Source of the DNA: Pseudomonadota bacterium
Lineage (GTDB): Bacteria; Pseudomonadota; Alphaproteobacteria; Rhizobiales; Hyphomicrobiaceae
NCBI GenBank assembly: GCA_023405815.1
Contig: JAEXXM010000054.1
Location: 1 to 64,000, forward strand
Length of the DNA: 64,000 nucleotides
Direction: 5' to 3'
Positions 46,241 to 56,084 of the stretch are shown here, piece after piece. How positions within the stretch are numbered: the first letter of the stretch is position 1; each line of letters opens with the position of its first letter. Under the pieces are notes generated by a model, which searched no databases, was not told where the DNA came from, and saw only the letters and a program-made list of their open reading frames with translations. The position numbers were made by a program, and so were the translations under genes.

Positions 46241-47668
46241 ATGCGCACCGACGGTATTGTAGCCAGCACGACAGCCAGCGAGCCGAGCCGGTTCAACTGG
46301 ATTTCAACTCTCGCTTTCGCGCTCTGCATGGTCGCGATGCTCGCCCTCATGCCGGCCGCGCGGGCGGAGCCGCTGGTCCCCGAGAAGGACGAGCTGAAGC
46401 TCGGCTTCATCAAGCTCACCGACATGGCGCCGCTCGCCATCGCCAAGGAGCTTGGCTTCTTCGAGGAGGAAGGCCTCTACGTCACACTCGAGCCGCAGGC
46501 GAACTGGAAGGTGCTGCTCGACCGCGTCATCAGCGGCGAGCTCGACGGCGCCCATATGCTGGCCGGCCAGCCGATCGCCGCCACCATCGGTTTCGGAACC
46601 AAGGCTGACATCGTCACGCCCTTCTCCATGGACCTCAACGGCAACGCCATCACCGTCTCCAACGACGTGTGGGCGATGATGAAGCCGAACATAGAGGTGG
46701 CCGACGGCAAGCCCGTGCATCCCGTCAAGGCCGACGCCTTGAAGCCCGTTGTCGACAAGCTCCGCGCCGAGGGCAAGTCCTTCAACATGGGCATGGTCTT
46801 CCCTGTGTCCACGCACAATTACGAGCTGCGCTATTGGCTCGCCGCCGGCAAGATACATCCCGGCTTCTACTCTCCGAGCGACGTGTCGGGGCAGATCAAG
46901 GCCGACGTGCTGCTGTCGGTGACACCGCCGCCGCAGATGCCGGCGACGCTCGAGGCGGGCACCATCCTCGGCTACTGCGTCGGCGAGCCGTGGAACCAGG
47001 CCGCCGTCTTCAAGGGCATCGGCGTGCCGGTCGTGACCGACTTCGAGATCTGGAAGAACAACCCGGAGAAAGTGTTCGGCATCACCAAGGCGTTCGCCGA
47101 GAAGAACCCGAACACGACGCTCGCGCTCACCAAGGCGCTCATCCGCGCCGCTCAGTGGCTCGACGAGAACAACAACGCCAACCGCATGAAGGCGGTGGAA
47201 ATCCTCTCCAAGCCGGAATACGTCGGTGCCGATGCCAAGGTCATCGCCAACTCGATGACCGGCACCTTCGAGTATGAGAAGGGCGACAAGCGCGCGGTTC
47301 CGGACTTCAACGTGTTCTTCCGCCACTTCGCCACCTACCCCTACTACTCGGACGCCGTCTGGTACCTGACGCAGATGCGTCGCTGGGGGCAGATCCCGGA
47401 AGCTAAGCCGGACGACTGGTACGCCGATGTGGCCAAGAAGGTCTACCTCCCGGACGTCTACCTCAAAGCCGCCAAGCTCCTGGTAGCCGAAGGCAAGGCG
47501 AAGGAAGCCGACTTCCCGTGGGACGCAGACGGATATCGCGCGCCGACGTCGGAATTCATCGATGGCGTCACCTACGACGGTCGCAAGCCGAACGCCTACA
47601 TCGACCAGCTTCCTATCGGTCTGAAGGGCCAGCAGAAGCTCGAAGGCAACGAGGTCGTCGGCGGCTAG
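46241..47668 (+). CDS. nrtA: nitrate ABC transporter, substrate-binding protein
   Basis: 475 residues with a signal region (ISTLAFALCMVAMLALMPAA, cut around ARAEP). The mature chain has the NrtA/CmpA fold: LKLGFIKLTDMAPLAIAKEL, DGAHMLAGQPIA, HNYELRYWLAAGKIHP, LEAGTILGYCVGEPWNQAAV. No lipobox, unlike cyanobacterial NrtA. Binds nitrate in the periplasm for NrtB and the tandem ATPase. AAGGGGA is located nine bases upstream of the ATG. Confidence 0.94.
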   Translation: MRTDGIVASTTASEPSRFNWISTLAFALCMVAMLALMPAARAEPLVPEKDELKLGFIKLTDMAPLAIAKELGFFEEEGLYVTLEPQANWKVLLDRVISGELDGAHMLAGQPIAATIGFGTKADIVTPFSMDLNGNAITVSNDVWAMMKPNIEVADGKPVHPVKADALKPVVDKLRAEGKSFNMGMVFPVSTHNYELRYWLAAGKIHPGFYSPSDVSGQIKADVLLSVTPPPQMPATLEAGTILGYCVGEPWNQAAVFKGIGVPVVTDFEIWKNNPEKVFGITKAFAEKNPNTTLALTKALIRAAQWLDENNNANRMKAVEILSKPEYVGADAKVIANSMTGTFEYEKGDKRAVPDFNVFFRHFATYPYYSDAVWYLTQMRRWGQIPEAKPDDWYADVAKKVYLPDVYLKAAKLLVAEGKAKEADFPWDADGYRAPTSEFIDGVTYDGRKPNAYIDQLPIGLKGQQKLEGNEVVGG

Positions 47669-47743
47669 CCGCCGGCCGTGGCGGCCGCAGGGGGAGCGGC
47701 CGCCACCCTCTCAACAGCAGCATTGACGCGGGAAAGAACGCGC

Positions 47744-48829
47744 ATGACCACAGCATCCGACACGATCCTCGCCGACGCGGCCGAGCGTCAGATCCGCAAG
47801 GAGAAGCGGTTCGCGCGCATCAACCGAGCCTCGCGCTGGCTCGATGCGCTCGGTTTCAGTTGGGTGACGCCGCTCTTGCGCATCGCCGCCGGTGACAATC
47901 CCGGCGAGCAGCTCGCCGAGATAAAGCGGGGACTTCTGGTCCCCCTCGCCGGCATCACCATGTTCGTCGTCGCCTGGAGCGTGCTCGCGCCGCGCGTCGA
48001 CACCTCTCTCGGAGCGCTGCCCGGACCTGCCCAGGTCTGGGAGCAGGCGCTGAACCTGTGGTCCGATCACAATGCCGAGCGCAGCAAGGAAGCCGCGTTC
48101 TACGAGCGCCAGGCGGCGCGCAACGCCGCACTCGCCGAGGCTGGCAAGCCTGAAGAGGTGAAGTGGCGCGCCTACACCGGCAAGCCGACCTTCTTCGACC
48201 AGATATTGACGTCGCTGGAGACCGTCGGTCTCGGCTTCATCATCGCGACGTTCATCGCCGTGCCGCTGGGCATCGCCTGCGGACTGTCCAAGACGGTGAA
48301 CGGCGCCATCAACCCGCTCATTCAGATCTTCAAGCCGGTGTCACCGCTCGCCTGGCTGCCGATCGTCACCATGGTGGTCTCGGCACTGTACGTGAGCCCG
48401 TCCGACGCGCTCCCGAAGTCGCTAGTGATCTCGGCCATTACAGTGACGCTGTGCTCGCTGTGGCCGACGCTGATCAACACCGCGCTCGGTGTCGCCTCCA
48501 TCGACAAGGATCTCATCAACGTGGGCAAGGTCCTGCAGCTCTCGACGCCGACGACGATCCGCAAGCTCGTGCTGCCGTCGGCGCTGCCGCTCATCTTCAC
48601 CGGCCTGCGCCTGTCGCTGGGCGTGGGGTGGATGGTGCTCATCGCTGCCGAGATGCTGGCGCAGAACCCGGGCCTCGGAAAGTTCGTGTGGGATGAGTTC
48701 CAGAACGGCTCATCTTCCTCTCTCGCCCGCATCATGGTGGCCGTGCTGACCATCGGCATCATCGGCTTCGCGCTCGACCGCATCATGTATGCGCTGCAGT
48801 CGGCCTTCACCTTCCAGACGAGCCGGTGA
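47744..48829 (+). CDS. nrtB: nitrate ABC transporter permease
   Basis: 361 residues, about six membrane segments with a long N-terminal cytoplasmic part (DAAERQIRKEKRFARINRAS) and a charged insertion after the first segment (QAARNAALAEAGKPEEVKWR). Core LETVGLGFIIATFIAVPLGI and the EAA loop INVGKVLQLSTPTTIRKLVL match NrtB. Start at 47744 by family sequence. 75 nt after nrtA, seven before the ATPase gene. Confidence 0.93.
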   Translation: MTTASDTILADAAERQIRKEKRFARINRASRWLDALGFSWVTPLLRIAAGDNPGEQLAEIKRGLLVPLAGITMFVVAWSVLAPRVDTSLGALPGPAQVWEQALNLWSDHNAERSKEAAFYERQAARNAALAEAGKPEEVKWRAYTGKPTFFDQILTSLETVGLGFIIATFIAVPLGIACGLSKTVNGAINPLIQIFKPVSPLAWLPIVTMVVSALYVSPSDALPKSLVISAITVTLCSLWPTLINTALGVASIDKDLINVGKVLQLSTPTTIRKLVLPSALPLIFTGLRLSLGVGWMVLIAAEMLAQNPGLGKFVWDEFQNGSSSSLARIMVAVLTIGIIGFALDRIMYALQSAFTFQTSR

Positions 48830-48836
48830 GGCGCCG

Positions 48837-50597
48837 ATGAGCTTCCTCGAGATCACAGGTCTTTCCAAGAGCTACGGCGAGGGCGCGGCCCGGACCGAGG
48901 TCCTGGCCGACATCAACCTCTCGGTTGCCGAAGGCGAGTTCATCGCCATCGTCGGCTTCTCCGGCTCGGGCAAGACGACTCTCATCTCCGCTATCGCCGG
49001 CCTCATCACCCCCGACAGCGGCAGCATCAAGGTGCGGGGCAAGGACATCTCCGGTCCGGGTCCCGACCGCGGTATCGTCTTCCAGTCCTACTCGCTGATG
49101 CCGTGGCTCAGCGTCTACGGCAACGTCGCGCTTGCCGTCGATGCCGTGCACAAGGGCAAGTCCGCGACCGAGCGCGGCGCCATCACCCACAAGTACATCG
49201 ACATGGTGGGGCTGTCGCACGCGCTTGACCGGCGCCCGGCGGAGCTTTCCGGCGGCATGCGCCAGCGCGTTGCCGTCGCGCGTGCCCTCGCCATCCAGCC
49301 CGAGATCATCCTCCTCGACGAGCCGCTGTCCGCCCTCGATGCGCTGACACGCGCCAAGCTTCAGGACGAGTTCGCAGAGATCTCCGAGCGCGCCAAGAAG
49401 ACCATCATCCTCATCACCAACGATGTCGACGAGGCGATCCTGCTCGCCGATCGCATCATTCCGCTGACGCCAGGACCGCGCGCAACGCTCGGCCCTTCGT
49501 TCAAGGTCGATCTTCCGCGTCCGCGCGAGCGCGCGGCTATGAACTCCGATCCCGGCTTCATCCGCATTCGCGCCGAGGTCACCGCCTGCCTGATGGAGCT
49601 CGGAGCCTCGCGAGGCGCAAGCGCGCAGGCCGAGCCAGCGCTCCCCAACATCACGCCGATTCCGCCCAAGGCGCCCAAGAACGAACTGCCGCCCGCGTAT
49701 CTGAAAGCGGCGCATTCGCCGATCGAGGAGCGCTACGTCGAGTTCTTCGAGGTCCGCAAGACCTACCCCACGCCGAAAGGCCCGCTCACCGTCGTCGACG
49801 GCTTCAATCTCAAGATGAAGAAGGGCGAGTTCGTCACCCTCATCGGTCACTCAGGCTGCGGCAAGTCGACGGTTTTGTCGATGGCCGCTGGCCTCAACAA
49901 CATATCGAGCGGCGGCATCGTGCTCGACGGGCGCGAGGTGTCCGGAGCCGGTCCCGACCGTGCCGTCGTTTTCCAGTCGCCGTCGCTCATGCCCTGGCTG
50001 ACGGCACGCGAGAACGTCGCCCTCGGTGTCGACCGCGTCTACCCGAAGGCAAGCGCAGCCGAGCGCCGCGACGTGGTGGAATACTATCTGCACCGCGTCG
50101 GCCTAGGCGATGCCATGCACCGCCGTGCGTCCGAGCTCTCCAACGGCATGAAGCAGCGCGTCGGCATCGCCCGCGCGTTTGCCTTGTCGCCCAAGCTGCT
50201 CTTGCTGGATGAGCCGTTCGGCATGCTCGACAGCCTGACGCGCTGGGAACTGCAGGACGTGCTGATGGATGTTTGGGCGCGCACCAAGGTCACCGCCATC
50301 TGCGTCACCCACGATGTCGACGAGGCGATCCTGCTCGCCGACCGCGTGGTGATGATGTCGAACGGCCCCAACGCCACCCTCGGCAACATCATGGATGTGA
50401 AACTGCCGCGCCCGCGCTCGCGCAAGATGCTGCTCTCGCACCCGGACTACTACGCCTATCGCGAGGAGCTCCTCGACTTCCTCGAGGCCTACGAGGGAGG
50501 CGCCAATCCGGAACCGGCAGTGCTCGAAGCCATCAAGCGCAAGCGCGCTCAGCGCCTCGGCGACGGCCCAAATTTGCGCGTCCAAGCAGCGGAATGA
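48837..50597 (+). CDS. nitrate ABC transporter, two ATPase domains in one chain
   Basis: 586 residues with two complete ABC domains joined by a Pro/Ala-rich linker (about residues 255-300). Domain 1: Walker A GFSGSGKTT (40-48), signature LSGGM (137-141), Walker B LLDEP, but ITNDVD with Asn195 at the switch-His place. Domain 2: GHSGCGKST (337-345), signature LSNGM (434-438), VTHDVD with His492. Corresponds to fused NrtC and NrtD ATPase domains without the NrtC sensor domain. Drives nitrate uptake with NrtB. Overlaps the nirB start (ATGA). Confidence 0.93.
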   Translation: MSFLEITGLSKSYGEGAARTEVLADINLSVAEGEFIAIVGFSGSGKTTLISAIAGLITPDSGSIKVRGKDISGPGPDRGIVFQSYSLMPWLSVYGNVALAVDAVHKGKSATERGAITHKYIDMVGLSHALDRRPAELSGGMRQRVAVARALAIQPEIILLDEPLSALDALTRAKLQDEFAEISERAKKTIILITNDVDEAILLADRIIPLTPGPRATLGPSFKVDLPRPRERAAMNSDPGFIRIRAEVTACLMELGASRGASAQAEPALPNITPIPPKAPKNELPPAYLKAAHSPIEERYVEFFEVRKTYPTPKGPLTVVDGFNLKMKKGEFVTLIGHSGCGKSTVLSMAAGLNNISSGGIVLDGREVSGAGPDRAVVFQSPSLMPWLTARENVALGVDRVYPKASAAERRDVVEYYLHRVGLGDAMHRRASELSNGMKQRVGIARAFALSPKLLLLDEPFGMLDSLTRWELQDVLMDVWARTKVTAICVTHDVDEAILLADRVVMMSNGPNATLGNIMDVKLPRPRSRKMLLSHPDYYAYREELLDFLEAYEGGANPEPAVLEAIKRKRAQRLGDGPNLRVQAAE

Positions 50598-53053
50598 ACC
50601 CTATGCGCGAAAAGCTTGTCATCATCGGCAACGGCATGGCGCCCGGGCGCATGCTGGAGCATCTCTTTGAGGTGGCGCCGGACCGCTACGAGATCACCAT
50701 CTTCAACGCCGAGCCGCGGGTGAACTACGACCGCATCATGCTCTCGCCGGTGCTGTCGGGCGAGAAGCGGTACGAAGAGATCATCATCCACGGTGATGGC
50801 TGGTACATCAAGAACGGCATCACGCTCTACAAGGGGCACAAGGTCGTCGGCATCGACCGGGCGGCGAAGACGGTCACGTCCGATCAGGGCGTGACCGAGA
50901 AATACGACAAGCTCGCCATCGCCACCGGCTCGGTGCCGTTCATCCTTCCGGTGCCCGGCAACAATCTTCCCGGCGTCCTGTCCTACCGCGACCTCGACGA
51001 CGTCAACGCGATGCTCCTTGCCGCACAATCGCGCGCCAGGGCCGTCGTCATCGGCGGCGGCCTGCTGGGCCTCGAAGCCGCTGCGGGATTGGCCGCGCAC
51101 GACATGGACGTCACCGTCGTGCATCTGATGCCGACGCTGATGGAGCGGCAGCTCGATGCGTCCGCCGGCTATATGCTGCAGCGTGAGCTCGAAAGCCGCG
51201 GCATCAAGATAGTGACCAAGGCGAAGACCACGGCCATCCTCGGCGAGCGCCGTGCCGAGGGCGTCATGCTGGAGGACGGACGTGTTATTCCGGCAAGCCT
51301 CGTTGTTATGGCGGCGGGCATTCGCCCCAACGCCTGGCTCGCCAAGGAGGCGGGTATCGCCGTCAATCGTGGCATCCTTGTCGATGACGGCATGCGCACC
51401 TCCGATCCCGACATCTTCGCTCTCGGCGAATGCGCCGAGGTCGGCGGCGAGGTCTACGGCCTCGTTGCGCCGCTCTACGAGATGGCCCGCATCGCCGCGG
51501 CCCGTCTTGTCGGTGATGAGACCCCGCGCTTCGTCCACAACGACACGCCGACCAAGCTGAAGGTCACCGGCATCGACCTCTTCTCGCTCGGCGACTTCGC
51601 CGACGGCGAGGACCGCCAGGAGATCGTCCTGCGCGATGCCGCGGCGGGCGTCTACAAGCGCCTCGTCCTCAAGGAGAACCGCATCATCGGCACCGTTCTC
51701 TATGGCGAGACGTCCGATGGCGCCTGGTTCAACGACCTGAAGAAGCGCGCGATCGACATCTCCGAAATGCGCGACACGCTTATCTTCGGACAATCCTATC
51801 AGGGCGGTGCCCCCCTGGACCCTACGGCGGCCGTTGCAGCGTTGCCCGATGACGCGGAAATCTGCGGCTGCAACGGCGTATGCAAGGGCAAGATCGTCGG
51901 AGCCATCAAGGCAAAGGGCCTCACGTCGCTCGACGACGTGCGCGCCCACACCAAGGCGTCCGCCTCGTGCGGCTCGTGCACGGGCCTCGTCGAGCAGGTG
52001 ATGAAGCTGACGCTGGGCGACGCGTACAACCCGACCGCGGTTCAGCCGATGTGCGCCTGCACCGACCTCGGTCACGATGACGTTCGCCGCCTGATCAAGG
52101 CGAAGGGATTGAAGACCATCTACGCGGTCATGCAGGAGCTCGAGTGGAAGACCTCCTGCGGCTGCGCCAAGTGCCGTCCGGCACTTAACTACTACCTGGT
52201 CTGCGACTGGCCCGGCGAATACGCAGACGACTACCAGTCCCGCTTCATCAATGAGCGCGTGCACGCCAACATCCAGAAGGACGGCACCTATTCCGTGGTC
52301 CCGCGTATGTGGGGGGGCGTCACCAGCTCAAAGGAGCTGCGCGCTATCGCCGATGTCGTCGATAAGTTCGCCATCCCCACGGTGAAGGTCACCGGCGGCC
52401 AGCGCATCGACATGCTCGGCATCAAGAAGGAGGACCTGCCGGCGGTGTGGGCCGATCTCGGCAAGGCCGGCTTCGTCTCCGGGCACGCCTATGCGAAGGG
52501 CCTGCGCACCGTGAAGACGTGCGTCGGATCCGATTGGTGCCGCTTCGGTACCCAGGATTCGACCGGCCTCGGTATCCGTATCGAGAAGTTCATGTGGGGC
52601 TCCTGGACGCCGGCCAAGGTGAAGATGGCCGTGTCGGGATGTCCGCGCAATTGCGCCGAGGCGACCTGCAAGGACGTCGGCGTCATCTGCGTCGACAGCG
52701 GGTATGAGATCCACTTCGCCGGTGCTGCTGGCCTCGACATCAAGGGCACGGAGGTTCTCGGCCTCGTCAAGACCGAGGACGAGGCCCTCGAGGTGATCGT
52801 GGCGCTCGTCCAGATGTACCGCGAGCAGGCCCGCTACCTGGAGCGCATCTACAAGTGGGCGAAGCGCATCGGCATCGAGGAGATCAAGCGGCAGGTGCTC
52901 GCTGATCTCGACCGCCGCCGCGCCTACTTCGACCGCTTCGTCCATTCGCAGAAGTTCGCGCAGGTCGATCCCTGGTCGGAGCGCGTCTCCGGACTTCACA
53001 AGCACGAGTTCCGCCCGCTCGCATCGGTCGGCCTCACGCAGGCAGCGGAGTGA
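50594..53053 (+). CDS. nirB: NADH-dependent assimilatory nitrite reductase, large subunit
   Basis: 819 residues. FAD/NADH part: VIIGNGMAPGRMLEHLFEVA, VVIGGGLLGLEAAAGLAAHD. Two bacterioferritin-like [2Fe-2S] segments follow: CGCNGVCKGK ... SCGSCTG and CACTDLG ... SCGCAKC. Then the sulfite/nitrite-reductase half with siroheme-4Fe4S cysteines TCVGSDWCRFG and SGCPRNCAE. Reduces nitrite to ammonium. ATG at 50594 overlaps the previous stop; ATG 50603 (MREKL) is the alternative. Confidence 0.96.
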   Translation: MNPMREKLVIIGNGMAPGRMLEHLFEVAPDRYEITIFNAEPRVNYDRIMLSPVLSGEKRYEEIIIHGDGWYIKNGITLYKGHKVVGIDRAAKTVTSDQGVTEKYDKLAIATGSVPFILPVPGNNLPGVLSYRDLDDVNAMLLAAQSRARAVVIGGGLLGLEAAAGLAAHDMDVTVVHLMPTLMERQLDASAGYMLQRELESRGIKIVTKAKTTAILGERRAEGVMLEDGRVIPASLVVMAAGIRPNAWLAKEAGIAVNRGILVDDGMRTSDPDIFALGECAEVGGEVYGLVAPLYEMARIAAARLVGDETPRFVHNDTPTKLKVTGIDLFSLGDFADGEDRQEIVLRDAAAGVYKRLVLKENRIIGTVLYGETSDGAWFNDLKKRAIDISEMRDTLIFGQSYQGGAPLDPTAAVAALPDDAEICGCNGVCKGKIVGAIKAKGLTSLDDVRAHTKASASCGSCTGLVEQVMKLTLGDAYNPTAVQPMCACTDLGHDDVRRLIKAKGLKTIYAVMQELEWKTSCGCAKCRPALNYYLVCDWPGEYADDYQSRFINERVHANIQKDGTYSVVPRMWGGVTSSKELRAIADVVDKFAIPTVKVTGGQRIDMLGIKKEDLPAVWADLGKAGFVSGHAYAKGLRTVKTCVGSDWCRFGTQDSTGLGIRIEKFMWGSWTPAKVKMAVSGCPRNCAEATCKDVGVICVDSGYEIHFAGAAGLDIKGTEVLGLVKTEDEALEVIVALVQMYREQARYLERIYKWAKRIGIEEIKRQVLADLDRRRAYFDRFVHSQKFAQVDPWSERVSGLHKHEFRPLASVGLTQAAE

Positions 53054-53058
53054 GCAAC

Positions 53059-53388
53059 ATGCATTGGATCGCCATCGGCGCATTGGCCGACATTCCGCAG
53101 CGCGGCGCCCGCTGCATCGACACGCCGGAAGGCAAAGTCGCCGTCTTCCGCACCGGCGATGACCGCGTGTTCGCCATCGACGATCACTGCCCGCACAAGG
53201 GAGGGCCGCTCAGCCAGGGCATCGTCCACGGCGCCGCCGTCACCTGCCCGCTGCACAACTGGGTCATCTCGCTTGAAACTGGCAAGGCGCAAGGTGCGGA
53301 CGAAGGCTGCGTGCGCACCATCCCGGTGAAGGTCGAGAACGGTACGCTCTACATCGCGCCGAATATGCGCGCCGAAAGGGCCGCCTGA
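53059..53388 (+). CDS. nirD: nitrite reductase small subunit (Rieske type)
   Basis: 109 residues with a Rieske-like fold; the cluster ligands are seen in DDHCPHKGGPLSQG and TCPLHNWVISL, so unlike E. coli NirD this one keeps both Cys-His pairs and should hold a [2Fe-2S] centre. Partner of NirB. I took ATG 53059, eight bases behind GGAG, rather than the overlapping GTG at 53050. Four bases before the nitrate reductase gene. Confidence 0.93.
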   Translation: MHWIAIGALADIPQRGARCIDTPEGKVAVFRTGDDRVFAIDDHCPHKGGPLSQGIVHGAAVTCPLHNWVISLETGKAQGADEGCVRTIPVKVENGTLYIAPNMRAERAA

Positions 53389-53391
53389 TCC

Positions 53392-56076
53392 ATGGACATG
53401 GCCGCCCCGCGCTCGATCAAGACGACCTGCCCATACTGCGGTGTGGGCTGCGGCGTCATTGCCGAGGTGCAGGCCGGCGGCGATGTCAGCGTGCGTGGCG
53501 ACCCGGAGCACCCGGCCAATCGCGGGCGCCTGTGCTCGAAAGGATCGGCGCTGGCGGAGACGATCGGTCTCGAGGACAGGCTGTTGTTCCCCGAGGTGCG
53601 CGGCGCCCGCACCGATTGGGATACGGCGCTCGACCTCGTCGCGGCAAAGTTCAACGAGGCAGTCCGCGAGCATGGGCCGGACTCGGTCGCCTTCTACGTC
53701 TCCGGTCAGCTTCTTACCGAGGACTATTACGTCGCCAACAAGCTGATGAAGGGCTTCATCGGCTCGGCGAACATCGATACCAACTCGCGCCTCTGCATGG
53801 CGTCTTCTGTTGCCGGGCATCGGCGCGCGTTCGGCGCTGATACGGTGCCCGGCTGCTACGAGGACTTGGAGCTCGCCGACCTGATCGTGCTGGTGGGCTC
53901 CAATCTCGCCTGGTGCCACCCCGTGCTTTATCAGCGGATCGCGGCTGCCAAGGAAAGGCGGCCGCAGCTGAAGGTGGTGCTGATCGATCCGCGCAGCACC
54001 GCGACCGCCGACATCGCCGATCTGCATCTGGCGATCAAGCCCGACGGCGATGTGCCGCTGTTCCTCGGCCTGCTGCGCCATCTCGCCCGCCGCGGTCCGA
54101 TCAACCGCCGTTACATCCGCGCGCACACGTCCGGGTTCGACGAGGCGATGTGCGCTGCCGATGCGCTCGACGTCTATGCGCTGGTAAGGCTCACCGGAAT
54201 CCCGGCCGCCGAGCTCGAAAAGTTCTTCGCGCTCTTCGCCGCGACCGAGCGCACCGTCACCGTCTACAGCCAGGGCGTAAATCAGTCGGCGACCGGCACC
54301 GACAAGGTCAATGCGATCATCAATTGCCACCTAGCCACCGGGCGCATCGGGCGGCCCGGCATGGGACCGTTCTCCGTCACCGGCCAGCCGAACGCCATGG
54401 GTGGTCGCGAGGTGGGCGGCCTTGCCAACATGCTCGCGGCCCACATGTCGATTGAGGCTCCGGCCGACCGCGAGCGCGTGCGGCGCTTCTGGCGCGCGCC
54501 GACCATCGCTCAAAGGCCCGGTCTCAAGGCGGTCGACATGTTCCGCGCCGTCGGCGAAGGCCGCATCAAGGCGCTGTGGATCATGGCGACCAATCCGGTC
54601 GTCTCGATGCCCGACGCCGAGAACGTCGCGGCCGCAATCCGAGCGTGCCCGTTCGTCGTGGTCTCCGACGTCACGGTGGCCATGGATACGGCGAAGCTCG
54701 CCCACGTGCTGCTGCCCGCCACGGCCTGGGGCGAGAAGAACGGCACCGTCACCAACTCCGAGCGGAGCATCTCCCGCCAGCGCAGCTTCCTGCGTGTCCC
54801 CGGCGAGGCGCGCCCCGACTGGTGGATCATCAGCGAGGTCGCGCGCCGCATGGGGCACTGTACAGCCTTCGCCTACGACGACCCATCCGAGATATTCCGC
54901 GAGCATGCCGCTCTGTCCGCGTTCGAGAACGCCGGCACCCGCGATTTCGACATTGGCGCCTACGCCGCTATCGATGCCGATCGCTACGAAGGGCTGGCGC
55001 CGTTCCAGTGGCCGCACCGTGCCGGGGCCGACGCAAAGCAGCGGTTCTTTGCCGATGGCCGCTACTATACGCCCGACGGCAGGGCGCGCTTCGTCACAGT
55101 CGAGGCGCCGGGGCCCGAGCCGGCCGCGCCCGGGTTCGCCCTAACGCTCAACACCGGGCGCATTCGCGACCATTGGCACACGATGACGCGAACGGGAAAG
55201 AGCGCCCGTCTATCGCAGCATTGCGCCGAGCCGTTCGTCGAGATCCACCCGCTCGACGCCGCCCGCTTTCATATCGGTGATGCCGACCTCGTGCGCGTTT
55301 CGACGGGCCTCGGCGCCATCCTCGTGCGTGCTTTGATTACGACGCGCCAGCAGGTCGGCTCGATCTTCGTTCCGATGCATTGGAACGACGAGTTTGCTTC
55401 CCGCGCGCGCGTCGACGTTCTGGCTGAGGGGATCACCGATCCAGTATCGGGGCAGCCGGCCTCGAAGAACATTCCGGCGCGGATCGAGCGGTTCGTTGCC
55501 GCTATGTACGGATTTGCGGTGCTGCGCCGCAAGCCGAAGGCCATCGCTGCCGAGTATTGGGCCATCGCTAAATGCGACGGCGGCTGGCGCGTCGAGATGG
55601 CTTTCGCGGCCGATGCCGGCGATTGGTCCGAGTTCGCCCGTGCTCTCGTCGGCGGCGACTGCGACCAGGCGGTGTATCAGGATGCACAGACCGGCCGCAT
55701 GCGACTGGCCTGCTACGAAAATCAACGGCTCACCGGCATCCTCTTCCTCTCGCCTGATCCCGTTGCCGTCTCGCGCGAGTGGGCAATCTCGCAAATCGCC
55801 GCGTCGGCGGCGCCGTGCGCAAAGCGCAGCTCGGTGCTTGCGGGGCGTCCCGCCGCCGGTTCCCTCGATCCCGGCGCAACGGTATGCGCATGCTTCGGCG
55901 TCGGGACCAACGATATCGCCGCAGCCGTTGCGCGGGGTTGCTCGACGGTAGACGCCGTCGGCGCAGCAACCCAGGCCGGCACCAACTGCGGCTCCTGCCG
56001 CGCCGAAATCCGCAACATCATCGAGCGCAAGCGCGGGGTGCAAGCCCAGCCCGCGACGCTCGTCGTTTCAGGGTGA
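53392..56076 (+). CDS. nasA: assimilatory nitrate reductase, molybdenum catalytic subunit
   Basis: 894 residues. [4Fe-4S] site CPYCGVGCGV ... NRGRLCSKG at the N-terminus, then the molybdopterin (bis-MGD) domains with NIDTNSRLCMASSVAGHRRA (Cys likely Mo ligand region) and, late, the dinucleotide-binding domain (LTLNTGRIRDHWHTMTRTGK). The C-terminal ~70 residues are a [2Fe-2S] BFD domain: VCACFGVG ... TNCGSC. Reduces nitrate to nitrite in the cytoplasm. No separate NasB-type electron-transfer gene is in the operon, so the donor is not evident here; the BFD domain may receive electrons. Confidence 0.95.
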   Translation: MDMAAPRSIKTTCPYCGVGCGVIAEVQAGGDVSVRGDPEHPANRGRLCSKGSALAETIGLEDRLLFPEVRGARTDWDTALDLVAAKFNEAVREHGPDSVAFYVSGQLLTEDYYVANKLMKGFIGSANIDTNSRLCMASSVAGHRRAFGADTVPGCYEDLELADLIVLVGSNLAWCHPVLYQRIAAAKERRPQLKVVLIDPRSTATADIADLHLAIKPDGDVPLFLGLLRHLARRGPINRRYIRAHTSGFDEAMCAADALDVYALVRLTGIPAAELEKFFALFAATERTVTVYSQGVNQSATGTDKVNAIINCHLATGRIGRPGMGPFSVTGQPNAMGGREVGGLANMLAAHMSIEAPADRERVRRFWRAPTIAQRPGLKAVDMFRAVGEGRIKALWIMATNPVVSMPDAENVAAAIRACPFVVVSDVTVAMDTAKLAHVLLPATAWGEKNGTVTNSERSISRQRSFLRVPGEARPDWWIISEVARRMGHCTAFAYDDPSEIFREHAALSAFENAGTRDFDIGAYAAIDADRYEGLAPFQWPHRAGADAKQRFFADGRYYTPDGRARFVTVEAPGPEPAAPGFALTLNTGRIRDHWHTMTRTGKSARLSQHCAEPFVEIHPLDAARFHIGDADLVRVSTGLGAILVRALITTRQQVGSIFVPMHWNDEFASRARVDVLAEGITDPVSGQPASKNIPARIERFVAAMYGFAVLRRKPKAIAAEYWAIAKCDGGWRVEMAFAADAGDWSEFARALVGGDCDQAVYQDAQTGRMRLACYENQRLTGILFLSPDPVAVSREWAISQIAASAAPCAKRSSVLAGRPAAGSLDPGATVCACFGVGTNDIAAAVARGCSTVDAVGAATQAGTNCGSCRAEIRNIIERKRGVQAQPATLVVSG

Positions 56077-56084
56077 GGGGAAAC

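Noticed and set aside
50549..52264. A 571-codon frame antisense to nirB
   Set aside because: nirB is certain; the antisense protein has no signature and no ribosome-binding site of note.
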